The notes beneath the pieces are model-generated. The model was not told the DNA's origin, ran no database searches, and saw only the letters and a list, made by a program, of their open reading frames with translations. This document shows, piece by piece, positions 50,098 to 62,640 of a stretch of 64,000 nt of DNA. Made by a program: the position numbers and the translations under genes. Every line of letters starts with the position of its first letter. Position 1 is the stretch's first letter. The stretch comes from Tubiluchus corallicola (taxonomy: Eukaryota > Priapulida > Priapulimorpha > Priapulimorphida > Tubiluchidae): the NCBI GenBank assembly GCA_030141605.1, contig JAQGDQ010000245.1, forward strand, positions 62,001-126,000, read 5' to 3'.

Positions 50098-51582
50098 TAT
50101 AAATAAAGAAGTGTCGGGTGTAGTTTTGTAAATAAGATGTACACTGTAAGTGAAGTTTCTATGGTTTCTCACCCGTACTTTGGGTTTGGGTAATTTCTCA
50201 TTCAAAATTCAAAGACCACAGAGTTGTTTCAGGGAAAAACAGGATTTAGTGAAGAGTACTTGGCACATACATACTCATAGCATTTGAAAAATGTGTGTAA
50301 ATCTGTAGTTAGAATTACATATATAGGCATGACTATGTGCATTGATTATTCACTATTCGTTACTTGTGATTTTTCCGATTATTTGTAAAAATTTATTTTA
50401 TTATTTATTTTTTGTTACAAAAAACAATAAGATTTGGGCAGTTATTTGTTTTTCTTTGTAGTTTAATGGGTGCACCATACGTAATCTTTTAATTGTGAGT
50501 GCTCCCTTCGATTTTCCTTAATTTGTCCTAATATATTTTATTCTTTAAGCCTGTAAATACTAACATTTAAAGGAACTAATAGTTTGGTATAAACAAAGTT
50601 TCCTGTGGTTTCAAGTAAAACTTGTATAGGCCTTGATTTTTTTATGTAGCATTTGTGCTTCCTAACCCTATTCCATGTTATGTACTTTTATGTAAATATT
50701 GTGTTACAGCCTTCATTACAATTGTTAATTTTTTATTATCAGTAGACATTACATCAGTAACTGGATTTTAGTATTAATGAGTTAAACCATAAAGTATTTT
50801 TATCAATAAAGAAATATCACACGCTTGTTCATTTCACTGTACTGCTTATAGTTTTTAGTGGCTTCTGTTCCCTTAATTGAAGAAATGCTAAATGTATGTT
50901 ACTATGTTATGCTGCTTAGGCAGTTAAATTTTGAGTAATCAAGAGTAAGGACACTAATAATTAAAACAAGTCTGTGAAGAGTAACATTTCAGTATAGCTA
51001 GGGTTACAATGGTTTATCAGGTAAAAAAATGAATAAAATTAATTACCACTGTTATAGCTTTTCTTATGTTTTACATTATTACTCAGCTGACAAAACTATA
51101 ATAATAATAATAACAACAACAAAAAATTGAAAAATAATAGGAATTACTACACTAAAGTGTGTAGACTACAGATATAGACACACGCGTCTTTATTGCCATA
51201 TTGGTTATAATTATACTACACCCATATACATTAAATTTCTCGTTTTGTGCTTTGCACAGATTAGATGGTAACAAAATAGCAAATATGCAGCAAAAATGTT
51301 AGTGCACCAAGTTAAAAAGTACAAAAAGGATCTGCTGCTATCAAGATAAATGGACAAATGGTTGACTTTTGAACTCAATAGTCTGCCCAGCGTTCCAGGA
51401 GGTGCTGCCGCCCTCGGAAAGTCCACAAACTATCTCGGAAAACGGCACAAAATCACACGCAGTCACCGTTTACAGTGACGTCAGCCATTTTATTAGTGTT
51501 GTTTGCTGGTTTATTTCCATAAGATTGTGTCTCTGTGGTTTTTATACACTTGAATTGCCCCTTCCCAAATATTATAACTATC
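50098..51582. other. MED28 3' UTR and SSU72 promoter region
   Basis: About 710 bp of likely 3' UTR run to the AATAAA at 50805. The remaining 770 bp up to the SSU72 start include a GC-richer patch at about 51385-51480 (GGTGCTGCCGCCCTCGG and TCACCGTTTACAGTGACGTC), in which TGACGTCA is an exact CRE/ATF-type site at about 51476-51483. This is the best promoter candidate in the window. Confidence 0.4.
51476..51483. promoter_or_regulatory. CRE-like TGACGTCA site upstream of SSU72
   Basis: A perfect palindromic TGACGTCA lies about 100 bp before the SSU72 start codon within a GC-richer patch. CREB/ATF proteins bind this sequence in animals, and such sites cluster near transcription starts. Use is inferred from position only. 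Confidence 0.45.
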
Positions 51583-54500
51583 ATGACTGATTTGAGAATA
51601 GCAGTCGTTTGCTCTAGTAATCAAAATAGAAGTATGGAGGCTCATAGTTTTTTAAGGTGCGGTACCAGTGATTGTGATTCAGTTCATTTTGTGAGCTTGA
51701 GTTGACGTCGTTTAATGATTACTCTTGATGATTTTGCGGACTGAATAATGAATAAAATTTCTTTTTGATCAGTTTGCCGTACCTTGGCCTATTATTGTGT
51801 TAATTTTTATTCTGTTAGTTTCTAGTCCTTAGTTATAGAAGTAGCACTGTTAAAGTTTCTAGTCCTTAGTTATAGAACTAGAAGTTATAGAACTAGCATT
51901 GTTAAAGTTTCTAGTCCTTAGTTATAGAACTAGCATTGTTAACCACAAACAAGTTCTACTTTCCCATTGTACATGTTGAGATTCATTTATTGTTGATTAA
52001 ATATTTCATTGTTAGTAAAAATGTTGCCGTGAATTTGCTTGTTTCATTGCTTCTGTAACATAGCTAAATCTGTTATTAGGTTAGTTCACACTTCAATTTT
52101 CTAGCAAAATTCTAGGCACATTCATATTTTTGCTACTGAATCTGCATGCCTGCATTATGTTTTCCCAGTGCCAGTTCAATTGACGTTAATACGTTACTTG
52201 ACATAGTTGAGACAAACTCATTACATGTATTTTTGTTTGAGTTGCTATATGAATCAGCTCTGATCATTTATTTTTCATCCCAATAATAAAACATAGAAAA
52301 ATAGGTATAAATTAAAAAAAACAAATGGGAAGGGTGACGAAGAACATTAGTTATCAAATCAGCTACCCCAAGCTGAGTATTGAATTAGTATTGCAGTGCT
52401 GTGAATATAAATTAACTGTGTATAAGCTGAAATATACACACACACACGCCCATGCACACGCACAAATATATATATTGTATATACTGTATATATTTCTGTA
52501 GTAATATTAAAAAAAATGAGATATTTTCTTGCTACCTAATTATTTCATTAAGTTATGTACTTCATTTGCCTGTGATTTACTATACATAAAATTTTCTAAT
52601 TTTTAACTGGAGAACGAAAATAAAATTAACAGAAAATAAAATTATTACTATAATTTTAACTTAAATATTAATACAGTCAACCTCGGGTGTAAGGTATCGC
52701 TTATAAGGGGCATTCGCTTTTAAGGGACCACCGGTCCCGACTTTTTGTAACATTTTTCCTTGTAAAAAGCTTCGTATATAAGGTACTCGGATATAAGGGA
52801 CTTTCGGTTATAAGGGACGATTATCTTCAGGTTCCGCATAATAGAAACCCAGGTGAATTACCTCGCATTTAAGAGACCCTATGATCAAATATTTTTTACA
52901 TCCTAAAAAGGCTGCCGAGCTCCGCGCGGGCCCGACTCTATTCCCTTGGACTACGGTCGGGTCTTGTGGCTGTAATGATGTGGGTAACTAGTTGGTGGCA
53001 AGGGTAATGCCGGATGAAAGAAATAGGTCAGAGTGCAAGGTGTGACTTACTACCACGGGTCCATCGCAGCAAGAGACGATGCCGAGTTTATTGCATTGTA
53101 GTAATAGTAGTTACTGTTAATGATTCTCAACTCCAATCTTATTTGATTAGCCAGTTCTAGCTTGTTTGATTATGACAAAAAATAAATTAAATACGAGAAA
53201 AATCTTTAGTGTAACATTTGTATAAACATTATTGGCATAACTACCAGTAGTAAAATGGCTTGTAATTGGGATGAGTTTAAATAAACATCAGTTTTTGTGT
53301 TCAATTCAAGACGATTGGATGTGTTTGCATTAAATGGCTATATTACATACATTGTGAGAAACGGTGCATTGGGCATTAGGCTACCAGATAAGGTATATAG
53401 AGCTCGCAGGTGTAGATACACCCTCGGTCTGACTCAACTTCGGCTATAAGAGACATCGGATATAAGGGACAATTTTTCCGGTCCGGAGGTGTCCCTTATA
53501 TCCGAGGTTGACTGTTATTCATTTCAAGTTAAAAACAAAAGGAAAAAAGTGAACTACATCTGTTTATGATATCATGGTACAGATGAACGTTAATTAATGA
53601 TAACTCAATAAACTTGGGGAAAATAAAACAAAAAATACAGAAAAATTCCATCATGCAGTTATAATTATCAGTTTACAATAATACTCACTGATCAGTATGA
53701 TTATAAAAAGTGTTCAACACCATTTAAACTAACATTTTAAGTCTTACAATGTCAGTTTAGCTGCAGAAGGTTATAGATGTAGATGTCTTTCAGCCAGTGA
53801 TATTTGTCTTCACTTTAGTTTTCAGTTTGCATTTGTTTAAATGTTTGCATTACTGCTGTTCCTGGATCAAATTTAAGTTTTCTGAGTGGTTATGCCCAAG
53901 AATGAAATTATTAGTGATCTGGATGCGAGTTCTGATAACACCAAAATAGTTGAGGGTAGCCTAATTACAAAAGGCGTTAAGCTAGAAATATGTTAGTTAT
54001 TTAATTTTTTTAGTCATGTTATTTATGGCTGTTTCATTTTGTAATTTTTTAGCATAATGTTAAAATTTCTTGTTCTGTTTTCAATTTGCTGCTTGATAGT
54101 TTAGTCTGTATAATGCAGTTAATATGCTGATACTCATGTAACATAACTATTGTATATAAATTTACTATTACATTTGTTTGTGCTCATTCTGCCTGACCCT
54201 TACTGGGTGGTAAAATGTTTATTCTGTCTATGCACATTTTGGTAGAATGAACCTGTGAATTACATGTTGTGAGCTGTAAGTGACATCACGGGTTTTGTCA
54301 ATCTTTACATTCCCAACTGCAGTATTTGAACTATTTTTAGTTATGAATGTGAGTTATTGGCAACTCGTCCACATGTCATTACAATTTATCTTGTTTAATT
54401 TCACGTGTTGCACTGCACTTTATATTTTACAAACTAAAATTAGATAAAAAGTTACACTGCAGAGTAATTGGTAGTCTATTTTTTGTATAGCCTATAAAAA

Positions 54501-54745
54501 GCAATTGATTGTTAATTTAAATTAAGTGATTTAATTTCAGTCAGGTTTGTAACTGCTTACTTCTTGTGGTGATTAACCTTTATTTCTTTCCCTTTTTTCA
54601 GTAAACGTGGTTTTCAAGTGAAGTCTTTTGGAACGGGCACTAATGTTAAATTACCAGGTGCAGCTCCTGATAAACCCAACATCTATGACTTCAACACAAC
54701 CTATGATGACATGTACCAGGATTTGTTAAGAAAAGATCGGAATTT
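51583..54745 (+). CDS. SSU72: SSU72 RNA polymerase II CTD phosphatase, first two coding exons
   Basis: SSU72 removes phosphate from Ser5/Ser7 of the polymerase II C-terminal domain and acts in 3'-end processing. Exon 1 (51583-51656) reads MTDLRIAVVCSSNQNRSMEA and ends at a GT donor. Exon 2 (54602-54745) continues LSKRGFQVKSFGTGTNVKLP, PDKPNIYDFNTTYDDMYQDL and LLRKDRN. The catalytic CX5R loop, CSSNQNR, is intact. Together they give 72 residues of a protein of about 195. The proposed donor after 54745 (AATTT|GTATCC) fits the human alignment; without splicing the frame stops at 54776. The downstream exons (the MLDRN and CEERVYD regions) were not found to the end of the window, so the next intron exceeds 9 kb, or the gene is broken here. 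Confidence 0.88.
51818..51929. repeat. Three short interspersed repeats in SSU72 intron 1
   Basis: The 23-bp core GTTTCTAGTCCTTAGTTATA plus GAA occurs at 51818-51840, 51855-51877 and 51907-51929, with a partial fourth unit (GTTATAGAACTAG) at about 51884-51896. Units are joined by variants of CTAGCATTGTTAAA. This is a small, nearly identical tandem array, probably from slippage. Confidence 0.85.
52438..52490. repeat. CA/TA microsatellite
   Basis: A run of CA dinucleotides passes into CACG-type and then TATATA repeats. It is a simple sequence in SSU72 intron 1 without further features. Confidence 0.8.
52674..53514. mobile_element. Non-autonomous DNA transposon with CAGTCAACCTCGG termini (pogo/Tigger-like)
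   Basis: The left end CAGTCAACCTCGGGTGTAAG and the right end, inverted, CAGTCAACCTCGGATATAAG match closely. TATAAGGGAC-type words are repeated several times inside both ends in both orientations. TA precedes the left end, as expected for Tc1/mariner-pogo insertion; the right flank is TT, perhaps mutated. The middle, about 52906-53060, is notably GC-rich. No transposase is encoded. It lies in SSU72 intron 1. Confidence 0.8.
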
Positions 54746-54776
54746 GTATCCAGTTTTATGTTCATATGATTTATAG

Positions 54777-57568
54777 TTATACATACCTTTGTGAGGTAGA
54801 CGGGTAAGATAAAGACAGCTTTTTGTGTATAACCTTTTTCACATTTTAGAATTTGATCAAATAGTCATCACATTTTCACAAAATCAAGTTTCAATGACAT
54901 GCACAATAATGGCAATATAACAACATAGTTTTATTTCAACGTTAATAATCGTAATTACCGCTTCATTCCCGGACAATTGTGCATATCACGTTTGCAGTTT
55001 GCACACCATACCATCCCCAGAAACTCATGAAAGGCTGAAGTCACTTTACTATCAGCTCTGAAAACAGGTATTTTTTGGTTCGATTATGAATTATTGTTCT
55101 TATGATTTAAAGATATTATGTACTGTTTTTTAAAGTCTAAAGCTTAACTTATGCCTTTGGCAAATTTTTGACTCCCTAAAAATAGTTTTCAGTGTGTGAA
55201 GCTTCATTTAAGTTTTCTGTACAACTGTTATGAATTAAAAAAGGGAAATTACTCTCTGGCCTCAAGTTTTGTTGTGTTATATGGTCTAGCTTTATTGTCC
55301 GACTGAATGGGCGGCTGAACTGGTTAGGGCGGTTTCGAATGCTTGTTTACCTAGTAGAGATGATGTAGTTACATTCATTTGTGGCCAAAACACCTACTGT
55401 GTTGGTAGCTCATCTTGGAGACAGCAAGATCTCAGTCTCTCTGTAAGCCATGCTTTATTGCGGCTTGAGCTATGTCAAAGTTGTATAAATAACACATGAC
55501 AATGTTATAGTGGTTAACTTTGAATTAAGCTAGAAGAGCAAAAGAATTTGAGATAGGTCCGCCTGATGTTTTCTTTCAAAGATTTTTAAGTTTTTTTACC
55601 CGAATTCTGTTGATTAAAATTCAAAACTTCAAATTTCTTTAAGAAGCTAAAGCCACCAGCCTTTTGGTTTTATTTTCCTAATTGAGGATCCATCGCTTGA
55701 AACAAAGCCAAAGTTGCTTTGGCCTTTCCTCAGGTTTGGATTTTCTCGATAGTGTAAAACATTTTCTGTTTTAATTTGAAAGGGATTAAAAATGAAAATC
55801 TCGTTAACTTTAGTCTTCTGAGAATTTGCATTATGAGGCAAAAAGTATTATTATTAACCGAGTTTTATTCTGTTAAAACTAGTTTTTTGCATGCATTTAT
55901 GACTGCTCTTTAAGATTTTAACCCATTGATCAGTAATTCATAATCAAATAATAAAGCCATTTTGTTCAGGTCAGACTTTTTTCAAATCACATCCTTTAAA
56001 ACATACTGTATGCACAGACATAGAGTGTACACAATTCAACTTTCACACAGCAAATAAACTACTCAACATTCTGTGAACAAAACATTTTACATTCATCGTA
56101 CTGTCTTACTGTAACATTAACTAGGTCACTAACCTTAGGGAAACAAGTTTGCTGATGTGAAGTGAACTTAACATTGTGTCCTGCATGGCTAGTCACCGAT
56201 GTGAATAGCTGGACTTATATTTATTGTAATTTAGTATGATATGTTAAAACAAAAAAGATCAATAAAATGATGATCAAAAATTTTGTGAAAATAAAGGTTT
56301 CTTTGTTTCATTGTTGCTGTTTGTTTTGATTCTTGGCACTTGACGAACACCAATAACTTAGCTAGAGGTTGCTAAAGTTTTTCTCTGTTCAAATAAGAAA
56401 GCAGTGAGTAAAAAAATTACTTGATGGGGACAAATGCAGATTTGTCAAATAACAAGCAGATCTGCAAGTGTCAAAGCAAGAAATCCATGGTATCCAGAAA
56501 TTTGTCCATTAAACAGTGTCAAACAACTATTGATGTAAACAGTGTCCAATAGCTCCAAAAAATGTTTTATTTTTTATTGAACCTTTATATGCTGTTTCCA
56601 ACAAACTTTTTGGCTTGACGTCCTGGAATGCTGATCTCAGATATCAAAAAACAAAAAAGTAATTACATGTACACTGTACATTTGAGAAAGTAGATCTGCA
56701 TATGAAGTTCGATATTTCAAACTTCATGACATGTAATTATAATTTATTATACAGGCTAGTGTTCCCTGCTTTATCAAAGGTAAACCTAGCTTATAATGTT
56801 TGCTTTTTTGTCATTAGGCGGTGTCACAGTTTTAAATGACGTCTTGTGAAGAAAAGTAAATTTCTAACATTGATTAAAAACATAACCTTGCAGTCCTGAA
56901 GTTATTACTCAACAGTTAGTACTACCAGTAGTGTAATTTATGTCGTGTACAGAGATGCTAAACATTGCAGGCCACAGGATTATGCGTATATATACGTATA
57001 TTTTTCCAATACAAATCCTGTGCTAAGAAAGTGAACGTTTGGCAGCGTGCCAAGGATATCACTTGCATAAAAAGTAACCCTTAACTAATAGACCCTTCAC
57101 CTAGTTAGTGTGGGGGTGTTAAGTCAGAATAAGGAGAATCTGTTTGCCTTCCTTTTATTTCTTACTCCCATCAGCTTTTCCTCTGTCTGTCTCTTGCTCT
57201 CTCTGTTGTCGTCTGTCTTATTTCTTGTCTCTGTTTCTAGTTTGCCCTCTTTCTGTTGCCCTGTGTTTTGTTTTCCATAGCCTCTGGCATTTCTTTGTCT
57301 CTTGCTTGTTTGTTGCAGTGTGTTTTGCTGTCTGGTCTTCAGTTTTCTTACCTCCCTCTGTCTCTGTCCTTTCTCTCTGTTGCTCTTTTTCAGTTGTTTG
57401 TTCTCTTTCTGTTGCCGTGTGTTGTGTTGTCTTATTTTCAGTTCCCCCTTTGCTCTTTGACTTTCATTTGCTCGTTTTCTGTTGTTGCGTGTTTTGCTGT
57501 CTCGTCTTCAGTCTTCTTTCCTATTCCTGTCCTCTGCTTGCTTTCGTCGTGTGTTGCTTTTGTTCCGC

Positions 57569-57569
<1 letters not shown>
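54777..57569. other. Long stretch without recognised genes (SSU72 intron or beyond)
   Basis: AT-rich DNA with no coding match. Around 55309-55500 there is a possible decayed tRNA-derived SINE (GGCGGCTGAACTGGTTAGGG followed by CGGTTTCGAATGC), too diverged to be sure. A pyrimidine-rich region on the plus strand begins at about 57144 and leads into the microsatellite below; its long open frames are a by-product of biased composition. Confidence 0.4.
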
Positions 57570-57609
<40 letters not shown>

Positions 57610-57616
57610 CCTCCCT

Positions 57617-57661
<45 letters not shown>

Positions 57662-57682
57662 CCTCTCTCTCTCTCTCACTCT
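57570..57682. repeat. (CT)n microsatellite with CCCT interruptions
   Basis: More than 100 bp of CT dinucleotides are interrupted by a (CCCT)n block near 57606-57622 and by CCCC at about 57659. It sits inside a wider polypyrimidine tract of nearly 800 bp (57144-57900). Such tracts can form triplex DNA and are unstable. Confidence 0.95.
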
Positions 57683-60600
57683 TTTGTCTTCTTGTCTAAC
57701 TTTCCTTTGTTTCTCGCTTGGCTACTGTTGTTTCAGTATATCAAACACCACAATGTTGTGAAAAACCGAGAGTTCGTGTAAATATTGAACTTCGCGGTTT
57801 TGAGGGGGTGTTCTACTGTCTAGTCTGTTCTCTCTGTCTCCCTCTCCTGTCGCGTGCCGAGTTATCTTAGTCCTTTTGTTGCTGTCTGTCTTTTGTCATT
57901 CGTTTTGCTTTCCTTATCTCACTTCAGTACGACAGGCGCCACACTTTTGTGCATCTGAGAGCTCGCGTCAAAAATTGGGCTTCACAAATGAAGGGTTTAG
58001 GACAATGACTGCAACTAGTATGGCTATGACAATTTAGTTTGAGCTGGTCTTACTAATGCTACATTGCGTGGGTCGCCTGTGCAAAGTTTTCATTGTATCA
58101 GTCGATGAGATGATAAATACGTTGTACTGTAGTTTAATTTGTGTCAAGTTGTGTCCCTTGTCTCTAAAGCTTGATGGAATGGACCTCTACCTGATCACTT
58201 GTTCATGGATATGGTAGTTTCCAATGGCTTCCATTGCTACTTACTGGGATGAGCGATCTTGAGGCTTTCATTTGGGTAAGTAAACGTAGTTTGTTTCAAA
58301 TTCTGGTCCGTATGAGTTTTGCGCTTATTTTGTTTCAGCATGACACATTTTCGCATGTCAGACTGCAATGAATGGTAGTTTGAGCTTCTCGTCAGGAGCA
58401 AATTTAGACCTAATTTAAAGTACTTAGTGGTCTAGGTGTATTTACGAGCAGAGATTAATTTTCTCATAAGTTTGGCATTCTGTGTCCTCTCAGGGTCTTA
58501 ACGGTATGTGGTTGAATGATAAACGTGATGAAATCTATTGCTCGACACACATTTGGCTAACTTCAAACGAATGGATGTGCCAAAATGTGAATGTCTGGTC
58601 TCAACTTTTGGTGACATTTCACAGATTACAGCAAAGTAGAAAACCAGACCGTTAGCGTATGTAATAACATTAGGTTTAAAGATTCAGGGTCGCTGTCTAT
58701 TAGAATTAATTGATAGGTTGAAAAAAGTGCAGGCAAAGTGGCAAGAGGGGCTTCGAAGATGATAATTATTGTCTTGCAACTCGAACTTCAAATAGTCCTA
58801 GGCGTTTAAGGCTTCTCAGCTCAGTCAGCGAGTTGATGCACCCAAAAATAATTGTATTGTACCTGTCTTCAAAGGAACAGAAGAAGAAAACTACCAGCAA
58901 AATGGCAAGACTTGTTTAAAGGAATTGGGTAAAAACATTACCAGAGACGTTTATAAAATAGAATTAATTATTACTGTATATTGTACAACTCAAAAACCAA
59001 GCTTTTGTGCAACCAAATTTAGACAAGTTTTAGTACTTTATAGGGACTTAATTTTTTTAATTTGATTTGATTTTTAAGTATATGATTTAAGGTCAGTTAG
59101 AGCTCAAAAACTGTATGGGGAGTAACCAACTTGAGTGACGTAATACAATACTAAAGGTAGGGAAATAGCTGGTCACGGTGTGTGCTTGCAACTGAAGTTA
59201 AGCTATTTAAGGGTTTGTCTGCTAACGGATGGGTGAAAGTTCATTGCAATACTGCACTCACCTATTTATATAACTCGCGGTTATTGAAGAAGGATGTATA
59301 TGTGGCATCTCTGTCCGCATGTTATCTCATCTCTATCTCATGTTAGTGGATTGTCACGTTTTTGATACAAATGTCCTCAAACGAGGTCAATGGCCACTCA
59401 TGGTGAGGGTCACAGTAGAAAGGTAAAGATATGAAGACGTCGCCAGAGTAATCACAACCAGACAGTCTGGTGGCTTCAGTTTGTTACACTGACTCGCTCG
59501 ACAGATATAAATCATAGACTGTAACATCGTATTCATTGGCACCATTGTTTTCATTGCAGTTTATTGTTTACTGAAGGTCAGATGCTGCACCAGGCACCTT
59601 TTAGCTTTACTTCTATATAAGATGCTCTCAGAACCTCTTGTCACAGTCACTTGTTACAGAACCAAATGCCAACAGTTTATTCGCAATATTCGATTTTCTA
59701 CAGTTTCTCATATTTTTACCTTGGCATGCCGAGATGTAAAACAGCCGCATATAAATCCATTTTTTCTCGGGCTTCTATAGAATTTTCTACGTGAAAGTTA
59801 TTTCCCTGAAACTAGTTACTTCCTATAGTTTCAGAAGTTTGACAATTTCGAGAACGATGCGTGCGTCTCACTTTTTTATGTTAACGCAAACTAATAGGAA
59901 ACATCAGCTTTATAGTAGGCGGCGTAGTGTCATGATGGCGAGAAAGGTTATAAGCTTCGGTCTCAGTCTCAGCTCAAAGGCACTTCAAGATCCCTTTAAT
60001 TTCAAACAACTGAGGTATTCTAACGGGCTTTGTCAAATGTGGCATTGCGGAAAGTATCAGGCAGAATAGTAGCATTATCGTAGATCTGACCTTTTTTAGT
60101 TGTACTGTATAGTTTTTAGTAAGTATATAGTCTGGCAGGCCGCTGCATGATGGCTAGCATATACAAGGTAAGGGCCTTAAACGGCGATTACAAAACCTTA
60201 CCGAACACCCGTCCAGCTTTAATTTCATACAGAAGAAGGTTGCCTTTCATAACGATTAGTAGTTGACGAAGTTTCGAGCTTGCCACAATCATACCATATG
60301 GATTTCTGGTTTCGTAGTAGCACTGTGCGAAAATATGGAGGGGGGGCGGCAGATTTGGGGATTGCGCTGTATTACCTTAAGTAGGAACTTCAAGGTCAAT
60401 TTTTGAAAATAATGAGATATAAAAGCCGATTAATATAAAATTTATCATACTGAAACCCCTTCACTTGTAAGCCTATTATTCATTTAGCTTCAGTTCGTTT
60501 TAGATCTGAGCGTTTTTGATTTATTGAGCTTTCGGGTCGCGAAAGTTTGGATATGCTCAAAGTAAGCGCAAGAAAACCCTCCACTTACATCAAGCTTAAA

Positions 60601-61796
60601 AAATTCGTCTTGAAGTTTTATACCACTTACACACTGCCTTTATGCATGCAGAGCTTGCGTTGGCAGTAACGCTGCATAAAACTTGTAAATTTAAGTTCGC
60701 GCGATGACCATTAGGCCCAGCCATTTTATTGGTAGTTCGTTTGGAACAAGTTTAGATAACATGCGTCAAGTTTGAAAAAATAATCATGCGTAGCACACAT
60801 GTTACTAACTAAGTAAAATTTTAAATTACTGTTTCTTGTCAATAACATTAAAAATACGTTTTTGGTTAGTGAGTGCATGGCGCACCCTGGAGGGTGAGCT
60901 AGCGACATTTAACCAATTGGCACGAACATTTTAAATTATTATTTCTAGTTACATAAGTCTTTCCAGCAGGCAAACGAAATTCTAAGTAATATAGATTTGC
61001 ATGGAAAGTTTTTTGAACTTAATTTAACATTGCCTTTTCTTTCCCTGATTTACGTTTGCGTAGGTGACGACCTCGGAACAGTATTGCAGGAGATTTAAAA
61101 TGAAAACAAACAAAACTTCCTTTTAACGCGAGTACGATATATGCATAAAAATGCTATAAAGTAATATACTTTTTAAGGCGAGTTTTCAGAAACCTACTTC
61201 AGGTACCCCATTCTTGTCCTGCGTAAATGCCCGAATACGTATAATATAGGTTGAAAGTAATACTGTACTAGAGTTGACTTAAACTTATTAAATCCATAAA
61301 GATTAATGACATTAGCATTTAGTTCTTCTCTATCTGACGTAGGTGAAAGTGAAATTCATTTATGGACTTTGCAGTTCACGGAATTTCTAGATGAATATTT
61401 TTATGAGGACAAATCTAACCCTCTAAAGTAGGGCAGATTTGCTTAGTTGTTTCTCAGAAATATCAGCTGTGTCAGCCAGTGTGTATGTGCAAGATTAAGC
61501 TTAATTTTAAAAAGAATTAAATTGAAGTACATTGTCGTTAAAATCATGACGTACTGACTGCAACTTGCAGGATGATGAAACGGATAAGTCTGATTAACAC
61601 ATGTATAATTTCTTCTAATTGCGCGTTATTAAAAGAATTCAACATAACTAAAGTTTTATTGAAATCGGTATGGTTATAAATTTACTCATTTCATGCATCT
61701 GCAAACCCGTATTATCCAGGTCAGAGATCAGAAGAAGCAACAAAATTAATGATAAGAATGACTATTATAATGCATATAATCTGAACTTGGTTAAAG
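57683..61796. other. Stretch without recognised genes or repeats
   Basis: Nothing I can name is seen. Open frames on both strands are short and lack family motifs, and no exon continuing SSU72 was found. Confidence 0.4.
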
Positions 61797-62640
61797 GAAA
61801 ACAGGATGATTTTTCAAATTTACCAAGGGCATATTAACCAATAGGCTAACTAAGCTATAGCCTAGGTCGCCAAAGTTTGAGGGGCGTCACATTTTAGAAA
61901 AAATCCGCCCATCATTTTAGAAAAAAATCCTTTTTGTTTATTCTGCTCATTACATAAACAACCACAAATTCACAATAGAGATGGACGGGACAGAACTATC
62001 AGCCTAGGGTGCTGTGAAGTCTTAATATACACCCATGAATACTACCCCATTCTCAAGTCCGACAAAAAGTATTCATTTTAACACAATTAATAGTGCAAAG
62101 GCGTTTTTGATAATCAAATGATAGATTAAAAACTTAATTAACGGCGGGCGAGCCCAACTATTGATGACATCACAAACTAACATCATTCTCAACAGCAGAA
62201 ATATTCCACGAGCGTGCTGCACTACTGCGAAAGCGAAAATTGAAGTACAGCACTACTGTAAGTGGTTCAGTGCGTTGTACTAAAACAAGGGAAGTTTTAA
62301 GATAAAAACTCAAATTTCAAATGTACCGCTGTGCTCACGCATGAGCTGTCGAACGTATGCAGTTCGTCACAAACTAACACATCTGAACTGAGATGTACAG
62401 AACCTGTTTTTTGTGGAACGCGTTCCCCAGACGGCGCTAGTGCCCGTCTAACTATCAAATGGCGAAATACGTGTAGTAGCGAGGAACTAGTGGCGCGAAC
62501 GCGAAATTGTGTTTGTGTGGTAATAGTTCTTTCACGTAAGTCATTTTTGGAAAAAAATAGCATGTTTCCGTTCAATATTTTGATGAGTAGATTGTTTCGG
62601 CCTACAGTTTAAGATTAGGTTCGGTTTTGCTTGAAAGAAG
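61797..62640 (+). repeat. Dispersed repeat, copy 2 (CpG-rich), with internal insertion
   Basis: This is the better-preserved partner of 13533-14150. It shares GAAAACAGGATGATTTT at the left, then has about 230 extra bases, and rejoins the alignment near 62040 (CTACCCCATT) through to 62640. The extra part contains CTATAGCCTAGGTCGCCAAA and a twice-repeated CATTTTAGAAAAAA-type phrase, probably another repeat family. Many CpGs kept here are TG or CA in copy 1. Confidence 0.75.

Noticed and set aside
55309-55500. tRNA gene
   Set aside because: Only a tRNA-like promoter phrase is visible; no cloverleaf can be folded, so at most a decayed SINE.
57144-57781. Three long overlapping plus-strand open frames rich in Ser, Leu and Pro
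   Set aside because: They result from the CT microsatellite and polypyrimidine bias; no domain or signal of real coding use.
59791-60069. 92-residue plus-strand open frame
   Set aside because: No domain, splice context or neighbour supports it; left as non-coding.
62297-62612. Open frames on both strands near 62.3-62.6 kb
   Set aside because: They fall within the dispersed repeat shared with 13.5-14.1 kb, where the matching copy is full of stops.
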